Assembly (NCBI RefSeq): GCF_039529295.1
Contig: NZ_BAAAMN010000028.1
Coordinates: forward strand, 5,032-69,031
Direction: 5' to 3'
DNA length: 64,000 bases
From: Yaniella flava
GTDB taxonomy: Bacteria; Actinomycetota; Actinomycetes; Actinomycetales; Micrococcaceae
Shown: in pieces, positions 34,902 through 43,006 of the stretch
How the letters are laid out: each line of letters starts with the position of its first letter
Numbering within the stretch: the first letter of the stretch is position 1
The notes under the pieces: model-generated
What the model was told of the DNA's origin: nothing
Databases searched by the model: none
The model's input: the letters and a program-made list of their open reading frames with translations, nothing else
Made by a program: the position numbers and the translations under genes

Positions 34902-35627
34902 TCATCGGTCGGCGCTGAGACCTAGCGCATCGGCTATGGCATCAATCATGGGCAGAGAGGTTCTGAACCACTCCGTGCCAGCCCGAGTGGTCTTCTGATG
35001 GTGACCGGCACGTTTTAAGATGTTATGAAAGTGCACTTCGTCTTCAAAACAATGATCTGAGGGGTAGACACGGATAATTTCGATATCTTCCGGCACCTCT
35101 GTTTGTCGCCGTTGCTGCTCTAAGCGCCGACTGGTGGCCTGGGACGCACCGACCTTGAACAAAGTGCGCTCATCGTCGCTGAGCAGTTCGGTGATCAGGT
35201 ATTGCGGGTAGGTGTAGACATAGACTCCCGGTACCGTCTCTTCATCCAGCCACTCGCGGGGGTCCACCAGGATGCCGTTGCCTGGAAGGGGCTGCTTGGG
35301 GCTGTGGTCAGAGAGCTTGGGTTCGGTGTCGATCACCTGGTGCAGGTGTTTTCTCAGTCCAGGGCTGATGTCGAACATCAGGATGTCTCGGGCTGCACCT
35401 TTGGCATAACTGTGGACTTGCTTGCCAAAGTTGGTGGCAAGTGATGGATCATAAATCATATCAATGGCATGGAGGTGCTTTTCCACATTCCAAGGCTTAT
35501 CGTGGCCAAAATGGCGCGCCATTTCAGTTGAAGTCATGTCTTCATCCAAGAGTTCAAAGACATCGCTGATGAAGCGGTCGGTTAGTAGCATGACTTCTTC
35601 GAGTTCATCGAGTATCTTTCGGCGCAC
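34902..35627 (-). CDS. GIY-YIG/T5orf172-like nuclease domain protein
   Basis: 241 residues. Helical N-terminus, then a C-terminal domain with PGVYVYTYPQYLI, LFKVGASQATSRRLEQQRR, DHCFEDEVHFHNIL and GTEWFRTSL, matching the T5orf172/MUG113 branch of GIY-YIG nucleases. GTG 35627 is preferred because GGAAGGAGG lies just upstream. Confidence 0.7.
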   Translation of the reverse strand: MRRKILDELEEVMLLTDRFISDVFELLDEDMTSTEMARHFGHDKPWNVEKHLHAIDMIYDPSLATNFGKQVHSYAKGAARDILMFDISPGLRKHLHQVIDTEPKLSDHSPKQPLPGNGILVDPREWLDEETVPGVYVYTYPQYLITELLSDDERTLFKVGASQATSRRLEQQRRQTEVPEDIEIIRVYPSDHCFEDEVHFHNILKRAGHHQKTTRAGTEWFRTSLPMIDAIADALGLSADR

Positions 35628-35659
35628 GGAACCTCCTTCCATTGGTCGTCCATCTCCAC

Positions 35660-35669
35660 TGTGTCCGGC
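35660..35669 (-). promoter_or_regulatory. Element motif variant before the GIY-YIG unit
   Basis: GCCGGACACA on the minus strand, about 32 nt upstream of GTG 35627, which has a strong Shine-Dalgarno sequence. Confidence 0.7.
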
Positions 35670-35670
35670 A

Positions 35671-37218
35671 TCAGGACTGTTTGCCGGTCAGCTCGTTCAG
35701 AATATGCAGCGCAAGCAACGGTGGCACGGCGTTACCGATCTGTTCAAAGACCTTGGTTTTCGTGCCCTGGAACGGGTAGTCAGACGGAAAGGATTGCAGA
35801 GTTGCCGCCTCGGTCGCGGTGAGTCGTCGTAGCGGAGCATCAGCCAGTGGTGGCTGCGTACCATTGATAACCTCGCGGTGATATTCTTCAATGAATTGGC
35901 CACCAGACATGTCCACGATATGTGAATGGTTGCCACCGGCGGAGGCAGTCATCACCGGTGCGGGGCGGTGCTCATCGAGTGGCCGGCCTCCCCCGTTGAA
36001 TAGCATCCCGGCGTAAGGACTTGGACGGAGCACCGGATTTTTGGCCGGCACAATCTTTGCTCCGCGATCATGTTCAGCTAGCGCTTGGCGCCGCTGGTCT
36101 GTAGTGAATCCCTTGGGTCCAATCGTGTGGCGTGACAGGCTAGCTGTGGTGGTTGGTGCGGGGTGTTCAACCGGACGCTGATACCGAGCCTCATCATCTT
36201 CTCCCCAGCGAGTGGTGTTATTGGTGTCGTAGACCATTCCCGACTCCTCGACCGGCTCGCCGGTGTCCCCCACCTTGTAGAGGTGAGAATTCGTGGTCAC
36301 AGCCATCGCCGGGGTATCGCCATGACGACGCTGATACTGTTCACCAGTTGGTTTTTGGTTTCCTTGCAGGAAGAACGGGCTGATAGAGACTTCGACACCC
36401 GAAATGTCGTCTGCCCATTTGCCTTCTCGGCGTGCCTTTTTCATGCCTTTTCGTGCAGAGTTGCCGAACGGTTCCGCTCCGCCGGTCGCACCGCCGCCTG
36501 CTGTTACCGTCATCGTGGGGCGCTGCGTCATCCCCCATCCCAGGGCTTGTGCCATAGAGACCCACGGCAACACGTTCTCATCCATCTTCTGAGGGTTCCG
36601 AGGGTGATATTTAGAATGTGTTGGTGCTGGAAGCGTAGCCTGATGATCTAGTGATGCCACGAGAATGGCGCGTTTCCGGGTTTGTGGCACACCGTGGGCC
36701 TCGGCTTGGACTAGGCCGACCTCACCGCGGTATCCCAGGGTTTCCAACACAGTGAGCATGGCTTCCCAGACGGGTTTGACCGGTGGCACCTGCTCGAAGG
36801 CGATGTGTCGATACGGGGTGCCAGCGTTGTGCATGGAAATAGCCCAGATGAGCGGGGTGAGCACCAGAGCTGTGCGGTCGTCATCGTAGCTGTACAGGTC
36901 GATGGTCTCGCCGTTGGCGATGCGCTGGATGTCGGATAGAACCTGGTCTAAGGCTTTTCGTCCGGCACCGTTTCCGGCGACTGAGAATGATTGGCATGAC
37001 GGTGAGGCGATGAGTACATCTGCGGCTACCGGTTCATAGGCCCTGATGTCGCCGTGGACGGTTTGGTGCCCGGCGGCTTTTCGTGTGGCCACTGCTGCAT
37101 CGTCCCATTCGTAGCCGGTGACATCGATGCCCAGTTGCTGGCAGGCGACATCCCACCCTCCGGGGCCGGCAAAAAGGTCGATGGCGGTCAGCGATGAGGG
37201 TTTCGGAGAGGTCTGCAT
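35671..37218 (-). CDS. DNA cytosine-5 methyltransferase
   Basis: 515 residues. AdoMet loop DLFAGPGGWDVA (near 14-25), catalytic motif IASPSCQSFS (near 71-80; Cys present, the usual Pro before it is Ser), a motif VI-like FEQVPPV (near 142, with Gln where Asn is usual) and a C-terminal LQSFPSDYPF ... QIGNAVPP segment. The target domain is about 260 residues, longer than usual. No restriction partner is adjacent, so it probably protects the element against host enzymes. Start fixed by the motif 8 nt upstream. Confidence 0.85.
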   Translation of the reverse strand: MQTSPKPSSLTAIDLFAGPGGWDVACQQLGIDVTGYEWDDAAVATRKAAGHQTVHGDIRAYEPVAADVLIASPSCQSFSVAGNGAGRKALDQVLSDIQRIANGETIDLYSYDDDRTALVLTPLIWAISMHNAGTPYRHIAFEQVPPVKPVWEAMLTVLETLGYRGEVGLVQAEAHGVPQTRKRAILVASLDHQATLPAPTHSKYHPRNPQKMDENVLPWVSMAQALGWGMTQRPTMTVTAGGGATGGAEPFGNSARKGMKKARREGKWADDISGVEVSISPFFLQGNQKPTGEQYQRRHGDTPAMAVTTNSHLYKVGDTGEPVEESGMVYDTNNTTRWGEDDEARYQRPVEHPAPTTTASLSRHTIGPKGFTTDQRRQALAEHDRGAKIVPAKNPVLRPSPYAGMLFNGGGRPLDEHRPAPVMTASAGGNHSHIVDMSGGQFIEEYHREVINGTQPPLADAPLRRLTATEAATLQSFPSDYPFQGTKTKVFEQIGNAVPPLLALHILNELTGKQS

Positions 37219-37226
37219 GGACAGAC

Positions 37227-37236
37227 AGTGTCCGGC
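37227..37236 (-). promoter_or_regulatory. Element motif before the methyltransferase gene
   Basis: GCCGGACACT on the minus strand, 8 nt before ATG 37218. It forms a back-to-back pair with the motif at 37253. Confidence 0.8.
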
Positions 37237-37252
37237 GTCTGCAATGTACCAC

Positions 37253-37262
37253 CCCGGACACT
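37253..37262 (+). promoter_or_regulatory. Element motif before the Nudix gene
   Basis: CCCGGACACT, 9 nt before ATG 37272, the only start with 9 rather than 8 nt. Confidence 0.78.
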
Positions 37263-37271
37263 TTCAACCCC

Positions 37272-38675
37272 ATGAACACTACACTGCAACAGCGCATAGC
37301 ATCCTTCAGCGGCACGATTCGCGCCCGAGCCGGCTACCTCTGGTACATTTACCGCGACCTTTGGCTCTTTGTTTCAATGGCATTAGTCGGCTTTGTCACC
37401 ATCGTTCTGGGGTACTTCTGGCATGGAGCGTCCGTAGGTTTTGCGTCCCTGATCGGTCTCGCTGTGGCCATCGTTTCCGCGTTTTCGGCATTGCTATATC
37501 GTCGGAACATCAAGAAAAAGTGGACCAATGTGCAGCTTCAACGCCGCGATGTAGTCGATGTCATGCAGGACTTTGGTGAAGCAGGTGTCATTGAGCTGCA
37601 AGATGCCGGCAAATATGGTGTTTCAGAACTACTCTGGCGAGACCCCTCTATTGATGAGACGCTGCAACAGGGTGCTGGTCAGATAGAGGTCGTGGTTGCT
37701 GATGAAGCCTACGCTCTCCCCGGTGACTTGCGTTCCATTGCCCCGAGAGCATTTCGCAGTCTGGCCAACCAGTCGTCTCCTGACACGCCGGATCGTTTGC
37801 CACGGTGGTTTAACGGGAAGCTTACCCGCCTGGCCAGCGACCCTTCTGCATTCCAGGCGGAACCCCTGAAGTTGGAGTCAGTACGATTCTTCGATGGTCA
37901 GGCATCCAATGAGCAATTGCCGTGGTGCCGAACCGATGCAACTGAGGATCGCTCGGTTATCCATCAGCACCTATTCGATAATGACGGTGACGTGCTGAAT
38001 CTGGCCTCCTCGGGGCTTGCCAATATGGTCGGCATTAGCGTGCTAGCCATCACCACCGACGGCTATGTGCTCTTCGTGCAACAGGGCGCTAGCAACTCGG
38101 TGCAGTCCAGTGGGTATGCTGCCTCTGGATCGGGGTCGTTGGACTGGAGTGATACTGTTGCTGTGCACAAAAGGTGTCAGAAGCGTGGCGAAAACATGAC
38201 GTTGCACGAGCTGTTGACCGCAGGGATGCAGCGCGAGATGCGTGAAGAATCCCAAGTGCACCGTGATGAGATCGTTGATGAATCACAGGTTGTGACCGGC
38301 TACTCACGCTGGCTTTCTCGCGGTGCCAAGCCTGAGTTCTCTGGGTTGGTCAAGCTCAATGTGGCCATGGCTGATGTGATAGAACGTGCACCTGGTGCAG
38401 ATGAAGCTCAGTACAGCGTGGGGCGTGGCTGGGTACCAGTTGACGTGCTGCTTGCCGATGCAGATACCTGGGGTGAGCGACACGATGCTTTACGACAATC
38501 ACTTGCACGGCACCATCGGGACACCAGTATCCCAGAAGATTTGGTTCTGGGTGTCTCGACGATGGCCGCGTGGTGTGCAGCAGCCGATTTTGTGGCAGCA
38601 AACCGATGGTACGTTGAGGGTCTAGGCGATGTGGAGGACGATACGAGCGACGATGCGTTGAACGAAGCCAGCTAG
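37272..38675 (+). CDS. Membrane-anchored Nudix-domain protein
   Basis: 467 residues: two N-terminal membrane helices (about 28-50 and 53-75), a long linker region, then a Nudix-like domain from about 255, whose box reads ELLTAGMQREMREESQV (near 325), with the REMREE core. The substrate is unknown; Nudix enzymes cleave nucleoside diphosphate compounds such as ADP-ribose. It is the only cargo gene here on the plus strand in a long minus-strand block, with its own motif, as added cargo (a moron) would be. A defence or counter-defence role is speculation. Confidence 0.65.
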   Translation: MNTTLQQRIASFSGTIRARAGYLWYIYRDLWLFVSMALVGFVTIVLGYFWHGASVGFASLIGLAVAIVSAFSALLYRRNIKKKWTNVQLQRRDVVDVMQDFGEAGVIELQDAGKYGVSELLWRDPSIDETLQQGAGQIEVVVADEAYALPGDLRSIAPRAFRSLANQSSPDTPDRLPRWFNGKLTRLASDPSAFQAEPLKLESVRFFDGQASNEQLPWCRTDATEDRSVIHQHLFDNDGDVLNLASSGLANMVGISVLAITTDGYVLFVQQGASNSVQSSGYAASGSGSLDWSDTVAVHKRCQKRGENMTLHELLTAGMQREMREESQVHRDEIVDESQVVTGYSRWLSRGAKPEFSGLVKLNVAMADVIERAPGADEAQYSVGRGWVPVDVLLADADTWGERHDALRQSLARHHRDTSIPEDLVLGVSTMAAWCAAADFVAANRWYVEGLGDVEDDTSDDALNEAS

Positions 38676-38977
38676 TCTGCCAGCCTCCATGTTACGCCGA
38701 TGTCGTTGCCATGGAATTCCAGTTCGACTGCGGAGTTTTCGATGACGGGGTCGTCATGTGCTGAACTGTCCTCTAAGAATCCGGCATTGATCCACTCGAC
38801 CATCCAGCATGGCTGACTGTGACAGCTGGAATGGGGCGGATCGTGATCGTGACATTGCAGGGTGTCGAAGGATTCGGTGTGGCATTTGGGGCGGATGCGA
38901 CAGCGAGCATCATGTGATGAGAAACAGATGATCCTGGTGCCCTCGGCATCAATGCGGTGGTGAGCTATCTCATGCAT
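38672..38977 (-). CDS. Small Cys/His-rich protein
   Basis: 101 residues from ATG 38977, preceded by GGAGCGGG. CHTESFDTLQCHDHDPPHSSC followed by CWMVEWINA and a C-terminal VELEFHGNDIGVTWRL strand pair matches a group of small metal-binding proteins of actinobacterial elements. It meets the Nudix gene tail to tail, overlapping 4 nt. Confidence 0.6.
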   Translation of the reverse strand: MHEIAHHRIDAEGTRIICFSSHDARCRIRPKCHTESFDTLQCHDHDPPHSSCHSQPCWMVEWINAGFLEDSSAHDDPVIENSAVELEFHGNDIGVTWRLAD

Positions 38978-39122
38978 CCCGCTCCAATCGCTGTGCATCC
39001 AGGGCGCAGCATGGCCGGACTTCTGCAAAGTGGGTGCGACGATAGTTTTCGCATGACATCGTCACGTTGTGCGAAGAGCAGCACGGTGCGTGGTCAGGTT
39101 CTCCCCAGTCAGCTTCTTTCAT
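38970..39122 (-). CDS. Small Cys-rich protein
   Basis: 50 residues (MKEADWGEPDHAPCCSSHNV) with five cysteines and several histidines. ATGA overlap with the stop of the upstream gene and an 8-nt overlap with the next gene show translational coupling. Too short for an assignment. Confidence 0.55.
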   Translation of the reverse strand: MKEADWGEPDHAPCCSSHNVTMSCENYRRTHFAEVRPCCALDAQRLERDA

Positions 39123-39376
39123 GACTGCCCTTCTTCAACAGCCTCAATGCCAGCTTTGTTCATCATCATTTTCGCCCGGTGGATCAGCTGTTCTGAGGTC
39201 GGAACGTAGCCGGTGCGCCAGCCGTATTGAGCGACTTCATTCCACAGGCTGTCGGTCATGCGTAGCCAAAACGTGGTGCCGCCGGAATGGTGGGCTTCCA
39301 CGATGTGCCAAGCCAAGGTTTTGGGCAGCTTTGGCAGTTCGGTGACTGTCTTCTGAGATTTCAGGTTGTGCTTCAT
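39119..39376 (-). CDS. Hypothetical protein
   Basis: 85 residues, helical, no recognised motif. The start is fixed by the element motif 8 nt upstream and by the terminator just beyond it. First gene of a three-gene unit. Confidence 0.65.
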   Translation of the reverse strand: MKHNLKSQKTVTELPKLPKTLAWHIVEAHHSGGTTFWLRMTDSLWNEVAQYGWRTGYVPTSEQLIHRAKMMMNKAGIEAVEEGQS

Positions 39377-39384
39377 AATTTCAC

Positions 39385-39394
39385 CGTGTCCGGC
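39385..39394 (-). promoter_or_regulatory. Element motif variant before the 39376-38672 unit
   Basis: GCCGGACACG, 8 nt before ATG 39376. The terminator of the stomatin gene ends only about 3 nt upstream of it, so a normal -35 box would lie inside the terminator stem. Confidence 0.78.
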
Positions 39395-39402
39395 ATGAAA
39401 AA

Positions 39403-39438
39403 CCGGGGTGACAGACAGCGATACGCCCATCACCCCGG
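39403..39438 (-). terminator. Terminator of the element stomatin gene
   Basis: 9-bp arms (39403-39411 and 39430-39438), followed on the minus strand by TTTTT. Confidence 0.85.
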
Positions 39439-39453
39439 CTCAATGCGGTGGCG

Positions 39454-40422
39454 TTATGCAGTTGGTGCTGGTGGTCGCCCAGGTGTTTCGGGTGGCTTTG
39501 GTGCGTCTTCGGTATCAGACTTGGCAGTTGTCAGTTCACCCAACTGACTGATGACGTTGGTGACCTCGGAGGGGATAATCCAGAGTTTGGAGGATTCCGA
39601 GTCGGCGATCTTCGGCAACGCCTGAATGTACTGGTACGCCAAGAGTTCATTATCGGGCTTGCCCTCGTGAATAGCATCAAACACGGTCTTGGTGGCTTCA
39701 GCTTCAGCGTTGGCTTCCAAGACTTTGGCCTCTGCTGCGCCCTCGGCTTCGAGGATAGATGATTCTTTGTCACCCTCAGCCTCTAGGATGGCAGCTTGAC
39801 GCTTTCCTTCAGCGGTGAGGATGTCAGACTGCTTCTGACCTTCGGCGGTGAGGATGGCGGCTCGGCGGTCACGTTCGGCACGCATTTGCTGTTCCATGGA
39901 CCGTTGGATGCTCTCGGGCGGATCGATGGATTTCAGCTCGACTCGGGAGACTCGAAGGCCCCACTGTGAGGTTGCTTCGTCTAGTACCCCGCGTAGACGA
40001 GTGTTGATTTCGTCTCGGGAAGTCAGGGCATCTTCCAGGTCCATGCTGCCAACGACATTTCGCAGCGTGGTGGTCGTCAGATTTTCTACAGCGGAGATGT
40101 AGTCGGCAATTCCGTAGGTTGCGGTGGCAGGGTCGTTGACCTGAAAGTACACGACCGTGTCGATGGAGACCACCAGGTTATCTTCGGTGATGACCGGCTG
40201 CGGTGGAAAGGATACGACTTGCTCTCGGACATCGATCAACGGCAGCATCTTGTCTACGAAGGGCACCATCAGGGTCAGGCCAGCATTCTGGGTTCGGTGG
40301 TATTTGCCCAGCCGCTGAATGATCCCAGAATACCCCTGGGAGACGATGCGGAACGATTTTACTAACACGGCGACAACAAAGACCGCCAAGACGATGAAAA
40401 GCACCGTCAGAAATGCACCCAT
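39454..40422 (-). CDS. SPFH/stomatin-like membrane protein (element copy)
   Basis: 322 residues: N-terminal anchor (3-24), SPFH domain and an AE-rich coiled coil (about 190-260). It is a close paralogue of the chromosomal 4513-5631 protein, sharing long identical blocks such as PPQPVITEDNLVVSIDTVVY and RAERDRRAAILTAEGQKQS, but has an extra coiled-coil repeat and a shorter tail. No NfeD partner is near. It may help form membrane platforms for transfer or replace the host stomatin. AGAAGGA precedes the start. Confidence 0.88.
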   Translation of the reverse strand: MGAFLTVLFIVLAVFVVAVLVKSFRIVSQGYSGIIQRLGKYHRTQNAGLTLMVPFVDKMLPLIDVREQVVSFPPQPVITEDNLVVSIDTVVYFQVNDPATATYGIADYISAVENLTTTTLRNVVGSMDLEDALTSRDEINTRLRGVLDEATSQWGLRVSRVELKSIDPPESIQRSMEQQMRAERDRRAAILTAEGQKQSDILTAEGKRQAAILEAEGDKESSILEAEGAAEAKVLEANAEAEATKTVFDAIHEGKPDNELLAYQYIQALPKIADSESSKLWIIPSEVTNVISQLGELTTAKSDTEDAPKPPETPGRPPAPTA

Positions 40423-40464
40423 ACGAGGGTCCTTCTTTCGTGGAATTGATAGGTTCAGCTATTG

Positions 40465-40474
40465 AGTGTCCGGC
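40465..40474 (-). promoter_or_regulatory. Element motif before the element stomatin gene
   Basis: GCCGGACACT, about 42 nt upstream of ATG 40422, with a Shine-Dalgarno sequence at the start. Confidence 0.75.
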
Positions 40475-40482
40475 GCCAGCAG

Positions 40483-40647
40483 TCACCATCGCGGCTTGCT
40501 CCCATGCAGCACCAGCCAGGTGTCACAGGGCCATGCCAGGGTCATCGGGTGGCAGTGCGAGCAGTACGTCAGGGTGGCGCGGAGGCCGACGGTCACGGGG
40601 CGGTGGAGTTCTTTGAGGTTGGCGATGATGTCTTCGGAGCTGACCAT
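40483..40647 (-). CDS. Small protein after thyA
   Basis: 54 residues (MVSSEDIIANLKELHRPVTV) with YCSHCHPM and WPCDTW, a small possible metal site, ending in GSKPRW. The TGATG overlap with the thyA stop shows coupled translation. Confidence 0.6.
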   Translation of the reverse strand: MVSSEDIIANLKELHRPVTVGLRATLTYCSHCHPMTLAWPCDTWLVLHGSKPRW

Positions 40648-41467
40648 CACACCGATACCGGAGCTTTGATCGTTGGGTGGTGCTGATAGTTGACCAGCTC
40701 GATGTCGTCGTACTCATAGCTGAACAGATCGGCAGGCTTGCGGCGGAAGTGCAACTGTGGGTACGGAAACGGTTCGCGGCCCAGCTGTTCTTTCACTTGG
40801 TCAACATGATCGGTGTAGATATGCACATCTCCCCCGGTCCAGATGAATTCGCCAGGGTGATACCCGAGTTGGTGTGCGACCATCACGGTCAACAGAGCGT
40901 ACTCCGCGATGTTGAACGGTACGCCCAAGAACATGTCGGCAGATCGTTGGTAGAGCTGGCAGTTGAGTTTGGCCGACCCATCGGCCTGGGGCTGGACGTT
41001 GAATTGGAACAGTGCGTGGCAGGCTGGTAGCGCCATCTCATCGAGTTGCCCTGGATTCCAGGCAGTGACGATATGCCGGCGCGAGCTTGGGTTATTGGCT
41101 AGTGATTCCATAACCTGCTGCATTTGGTCGATGGATTCGCCATTGGGCGTTGGCCATGATCTCCATTGCACACCATAGACGGGGCCAAGTTCGCCATCCT
41201 CGGAAGCCCATTCATTCCAGATGCGTACCCCGCGCTCTTGGAGCCATCTGACATTGGAGTCCCCTTGCAGGAACCACAGAAGTTCTAATGCTGCTGACTT
41301 GAAGTGCACACGCTTGGTGGTGATCAGCGGGAAGGATTCGGACAGATCGAAGCGCATTTGCCGACCAAATACCGAGTAGGTTCCGGTGCCGGTGCGATCT
41401 TCGGTCAACGTGCCGTTTTCCAGCACGTCGGCGAGCAGGTCTTCGTAGGGGGGTTACGATGGTCATG
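40647..41467 (-). CDS. thyA: Thymidylate synthase ThyA, frameshifted near the start
   Basis: The body from 41426 reads as a full ThyA: DRTGTGTYSVFGRQMRFDL, the catalytic LPACHALFQF, QRSADMFLGVPFNIAEYAL and a normal APVSV end. It makes dTMP from dUMP with methylene-folate. The family N-terminus TPYEDLLADV is encoded in frame only if the run of six C (minus strand, 41449-41454) is read as five; ATG 41467 then gives MTIVTPYEDLLADV. As given, the reading frame breaks there and translation could only start at GTG 41426, without the first 14 residues. This is either a real 1-nt insertion, a slippage site or a sequencing error. First gene-body of a nucleotide/zinc-protein unit led by the motif at 42990. 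Confidence 0.85.
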
Positions 41468-41494
41468 AGTTGCGTTGCTCCTGGTGGTGTTGAT

Positions 41495-41773
41495 CTAGTG
41501 TTCGGGCAAAGCTTCGATGACGTTTGCTCTGGCGCCGTCCTGGTAGCCGTCGCTAAGGTCGTACCAGAATCCGCTGCTGAGCCGGACGAGACTTCGGTCG
41601 GAGGTGTCTTTGCGTTCGGTAATGGTCTGAACGCCGATGATTTCTTCAACGCCGCTATCCGCTACCCATCCGCCGCCGTATTCGTCATCGACAAATTTTT
41701 GGTGCACAGGATGGTCGAGGTTGCGTTTGACGAGCACTTGGTCGCCAACAGTAAGGTCGTGGAGTTGGGTCAT
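41495..41773 (-). CDS. Hypothetical protein
   Basis: 92 residues, beta-rich, opening MTQLHDLTVGDQVLVKRNLD, perhaps a small barrel. AAGGAAG precedes ATG 41773. Lies upstream of thyA in the same unit. Not recognised. Confidence 0.6.
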   Translation of the reverse strand: MTQLHDLTVGDQVLVKRNLDHPVHQKFVDDEYGGGWVADSGVEEIIGVQTITERKDTSDRSLVRLSSGFWYDLSDGYQDGARANVIEALPEH

Positions 41774-41916
41774 GACTTCCTTTGAGCGCTCTGTATGGAT
41801 GCGAAATGGCCGATGCACACCGGTTGCGGTTTATGCTCACCACTAGGCAGGACTTGAACAACCCAGGTTGTTGATTCACGGTGACAGTTTTTGACGTGGC
41901 ACTGCTTGGGCATCAT
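41770..41916 (-). CDS. Small Cys/His-rich protein
   Basis: About 48 residues with CHVKNCHRESTTW and PVCIGH, a possible treble-clef-like site. Start uncertain: an in-frame ATG at 41952 would give a longer N-terminus. ATGA overlap with the next gene. Confidence 0.5.
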   Translation of the reverse strand: MMPKQCHVKNCHRESTTWVVQVLPSGEHKPQPVCIGHFASIQSAQRKS

Positions 41917-41932
41917 CTCTTCGAGCAGCCTC

Positions 41933-42322
41933 TTACACTGGTTCAACATCTTCGTCATCGACCAGTTCGCCATAGGTGCCGTCGATGGACCAGGTTGTAT
42001 CGCATTGCTTGCAGCACAGCGTTTCGCTGTCCTCATTGATAATCTCGCCGTCGTCGCAAACGGTGCATTGTGCGTAAAGATGCCATTGCACATCAAGATC
42101 GGTGGCTCGGCCTGGGGCGTGCTGGTCGATGTGGTCCTGCATGAATCCGCGGCGCACGTGAACATATTTGACCGGCAGAGCAGTAAATATCATCGCATCA
42201 CAGGCACTGCATCGGGAAGTTACCGATACCATGTGGTCGATTTTCACAGACTGGGTCTGGGTGACGATCTCGTGTGCATCAATGCCGTCGGTGTGAACTT
42301 CGTAGATGGTTTCCTTGCTCAT
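41933..42322 (-). CDS. Small protein with two zinc-ribbon motifs
   Basis: 129 residues with RCSACDAM near 36, QCTVCDDG near 86 and LCCKQCD near 102: three cysteine pairs. Starts 2 nt after the upstream stop (TGACGATG), so it is translationally coupled. Confidence 0.62.
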   Translation of the reverse strand: MSKETIYEVHTDGIDAHEIVTQTQSVKIDHMVSVTSRCSACDAMIFTALPVKYVHVRRGFMQDHIDQHAPGRATDLDVQWHLYAQCTVCDDGEIINEDSETLCCKQCDTTWSIDGTYGELVDDEDVEPV

Positions 42323-42324
42323 CG

Positions 42325-42783
42325 TCAAGCGCCCCAATCAACGACGGTTGCTGGCAGGTCGAAGTCATCGGCGAATTCAGCCCAGCGTAACGTTCCACTT
42401 TTCGTCTTCACATAGGTTTCTGGTGGCAGCTGGTGCAGCTGCTCGATGGTGTAGATGCGCGAGACATCGTGGAGGGTGGACAGCACGGAGTGGGCGTATG
42501 GTTCGGCAGCGCCGATGGCAGGAATGTCGGCTGCCAAAATGTCTGCCACCGCGTTGACGACCATGGGCGGGTAATGGTGCGATGTTGCTTCTTGGCTGCT
42601 CTCATTGGTTTCGGTTCTGGCAGTTCCAGCGGTAGCAAGCAGGTGTTTCAGTTCAGCGCTGTATAGCGAAGCATCGGCAGGTATGCCGCGGGACTGGTCT
42701 TCGTTGTCCCGGTACAGTATCCAGGCATCTTTTAGGGCTGCAAAGGCTGTTTCCGTGTCGGTTGTAGCCAAGTGTTGGCTCAT
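42325..42783 (-). CDS. Hypothetical protein
   Basis: 152 residues, helical N-terminal half, then IYTIEQLHQLPPETYVKTKSGTLRW, a segment seen in small element proteins that ends with a beta pair. No function assigned. Confidence 0.6.
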   Translation of the reverse strand: MSQHLATTDTETAFAALKDAWILYRDNEDQSRGIPADASLYSAELKHLLATAGTARTETNESSQEATSHHYPPMVVNAVADILAADIPAIGAAEPYAHSVLSTLHDVSRIYTIEQLHQLPPETYVKTKSGTLRWAEFADDFDLPATVVDWGA

Positions 42784-42793
42784 GGTGCTCCCC

Positions 42794-42949
42794 CTATCGT
42801 CGTGGCTTTTTACCGTTGTGCAGCAGTTGCTTTGGCTCGCGATAATGCGGACAGCCGGGAGTGTACCGGCAGGTGCAGTCGTATCCGCCACCTTCGATGC
42901 CAGGGCAGACGCCACAACACGTTTCGGGCCGTGGATTATGAACAAACAT
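42794..42949 (-). CDS. Small Cys-rich protein
   Basis: 51 residues: CCGVCPGIEGGGYDCTCRY then PGCPH, seven cysteines, a compact metal site. AAAGGA precedes ATG 42949. The YDCxC turn is shared with the protein at 44691. Leads the unit that contains thyA. Confidence 0.6.
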   Translation of the reverse strand: MFVHNPRPETCCGVCPGIEGGGYDCTCRYTPGCPHYREPKQLLHNGKKPRR

Positions 42950-42989
42950 AGTGTTTCCTTTGACCGTGGAGGCTTGGTGTTATCCCAAC

Positions 42990-42999
42990 CGTGTCCGGC
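42990..42999 (-). promoter_or_regulatory. Element motif variant before the thyA unit
   Basis: GCCGGACACG, about 40 nt upstream of ATG 42949, with a Shine-Dalgarno sequence at the start. Confidence 0.72.
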
Positions 43000-43006
43000 G
43001 CACCTG

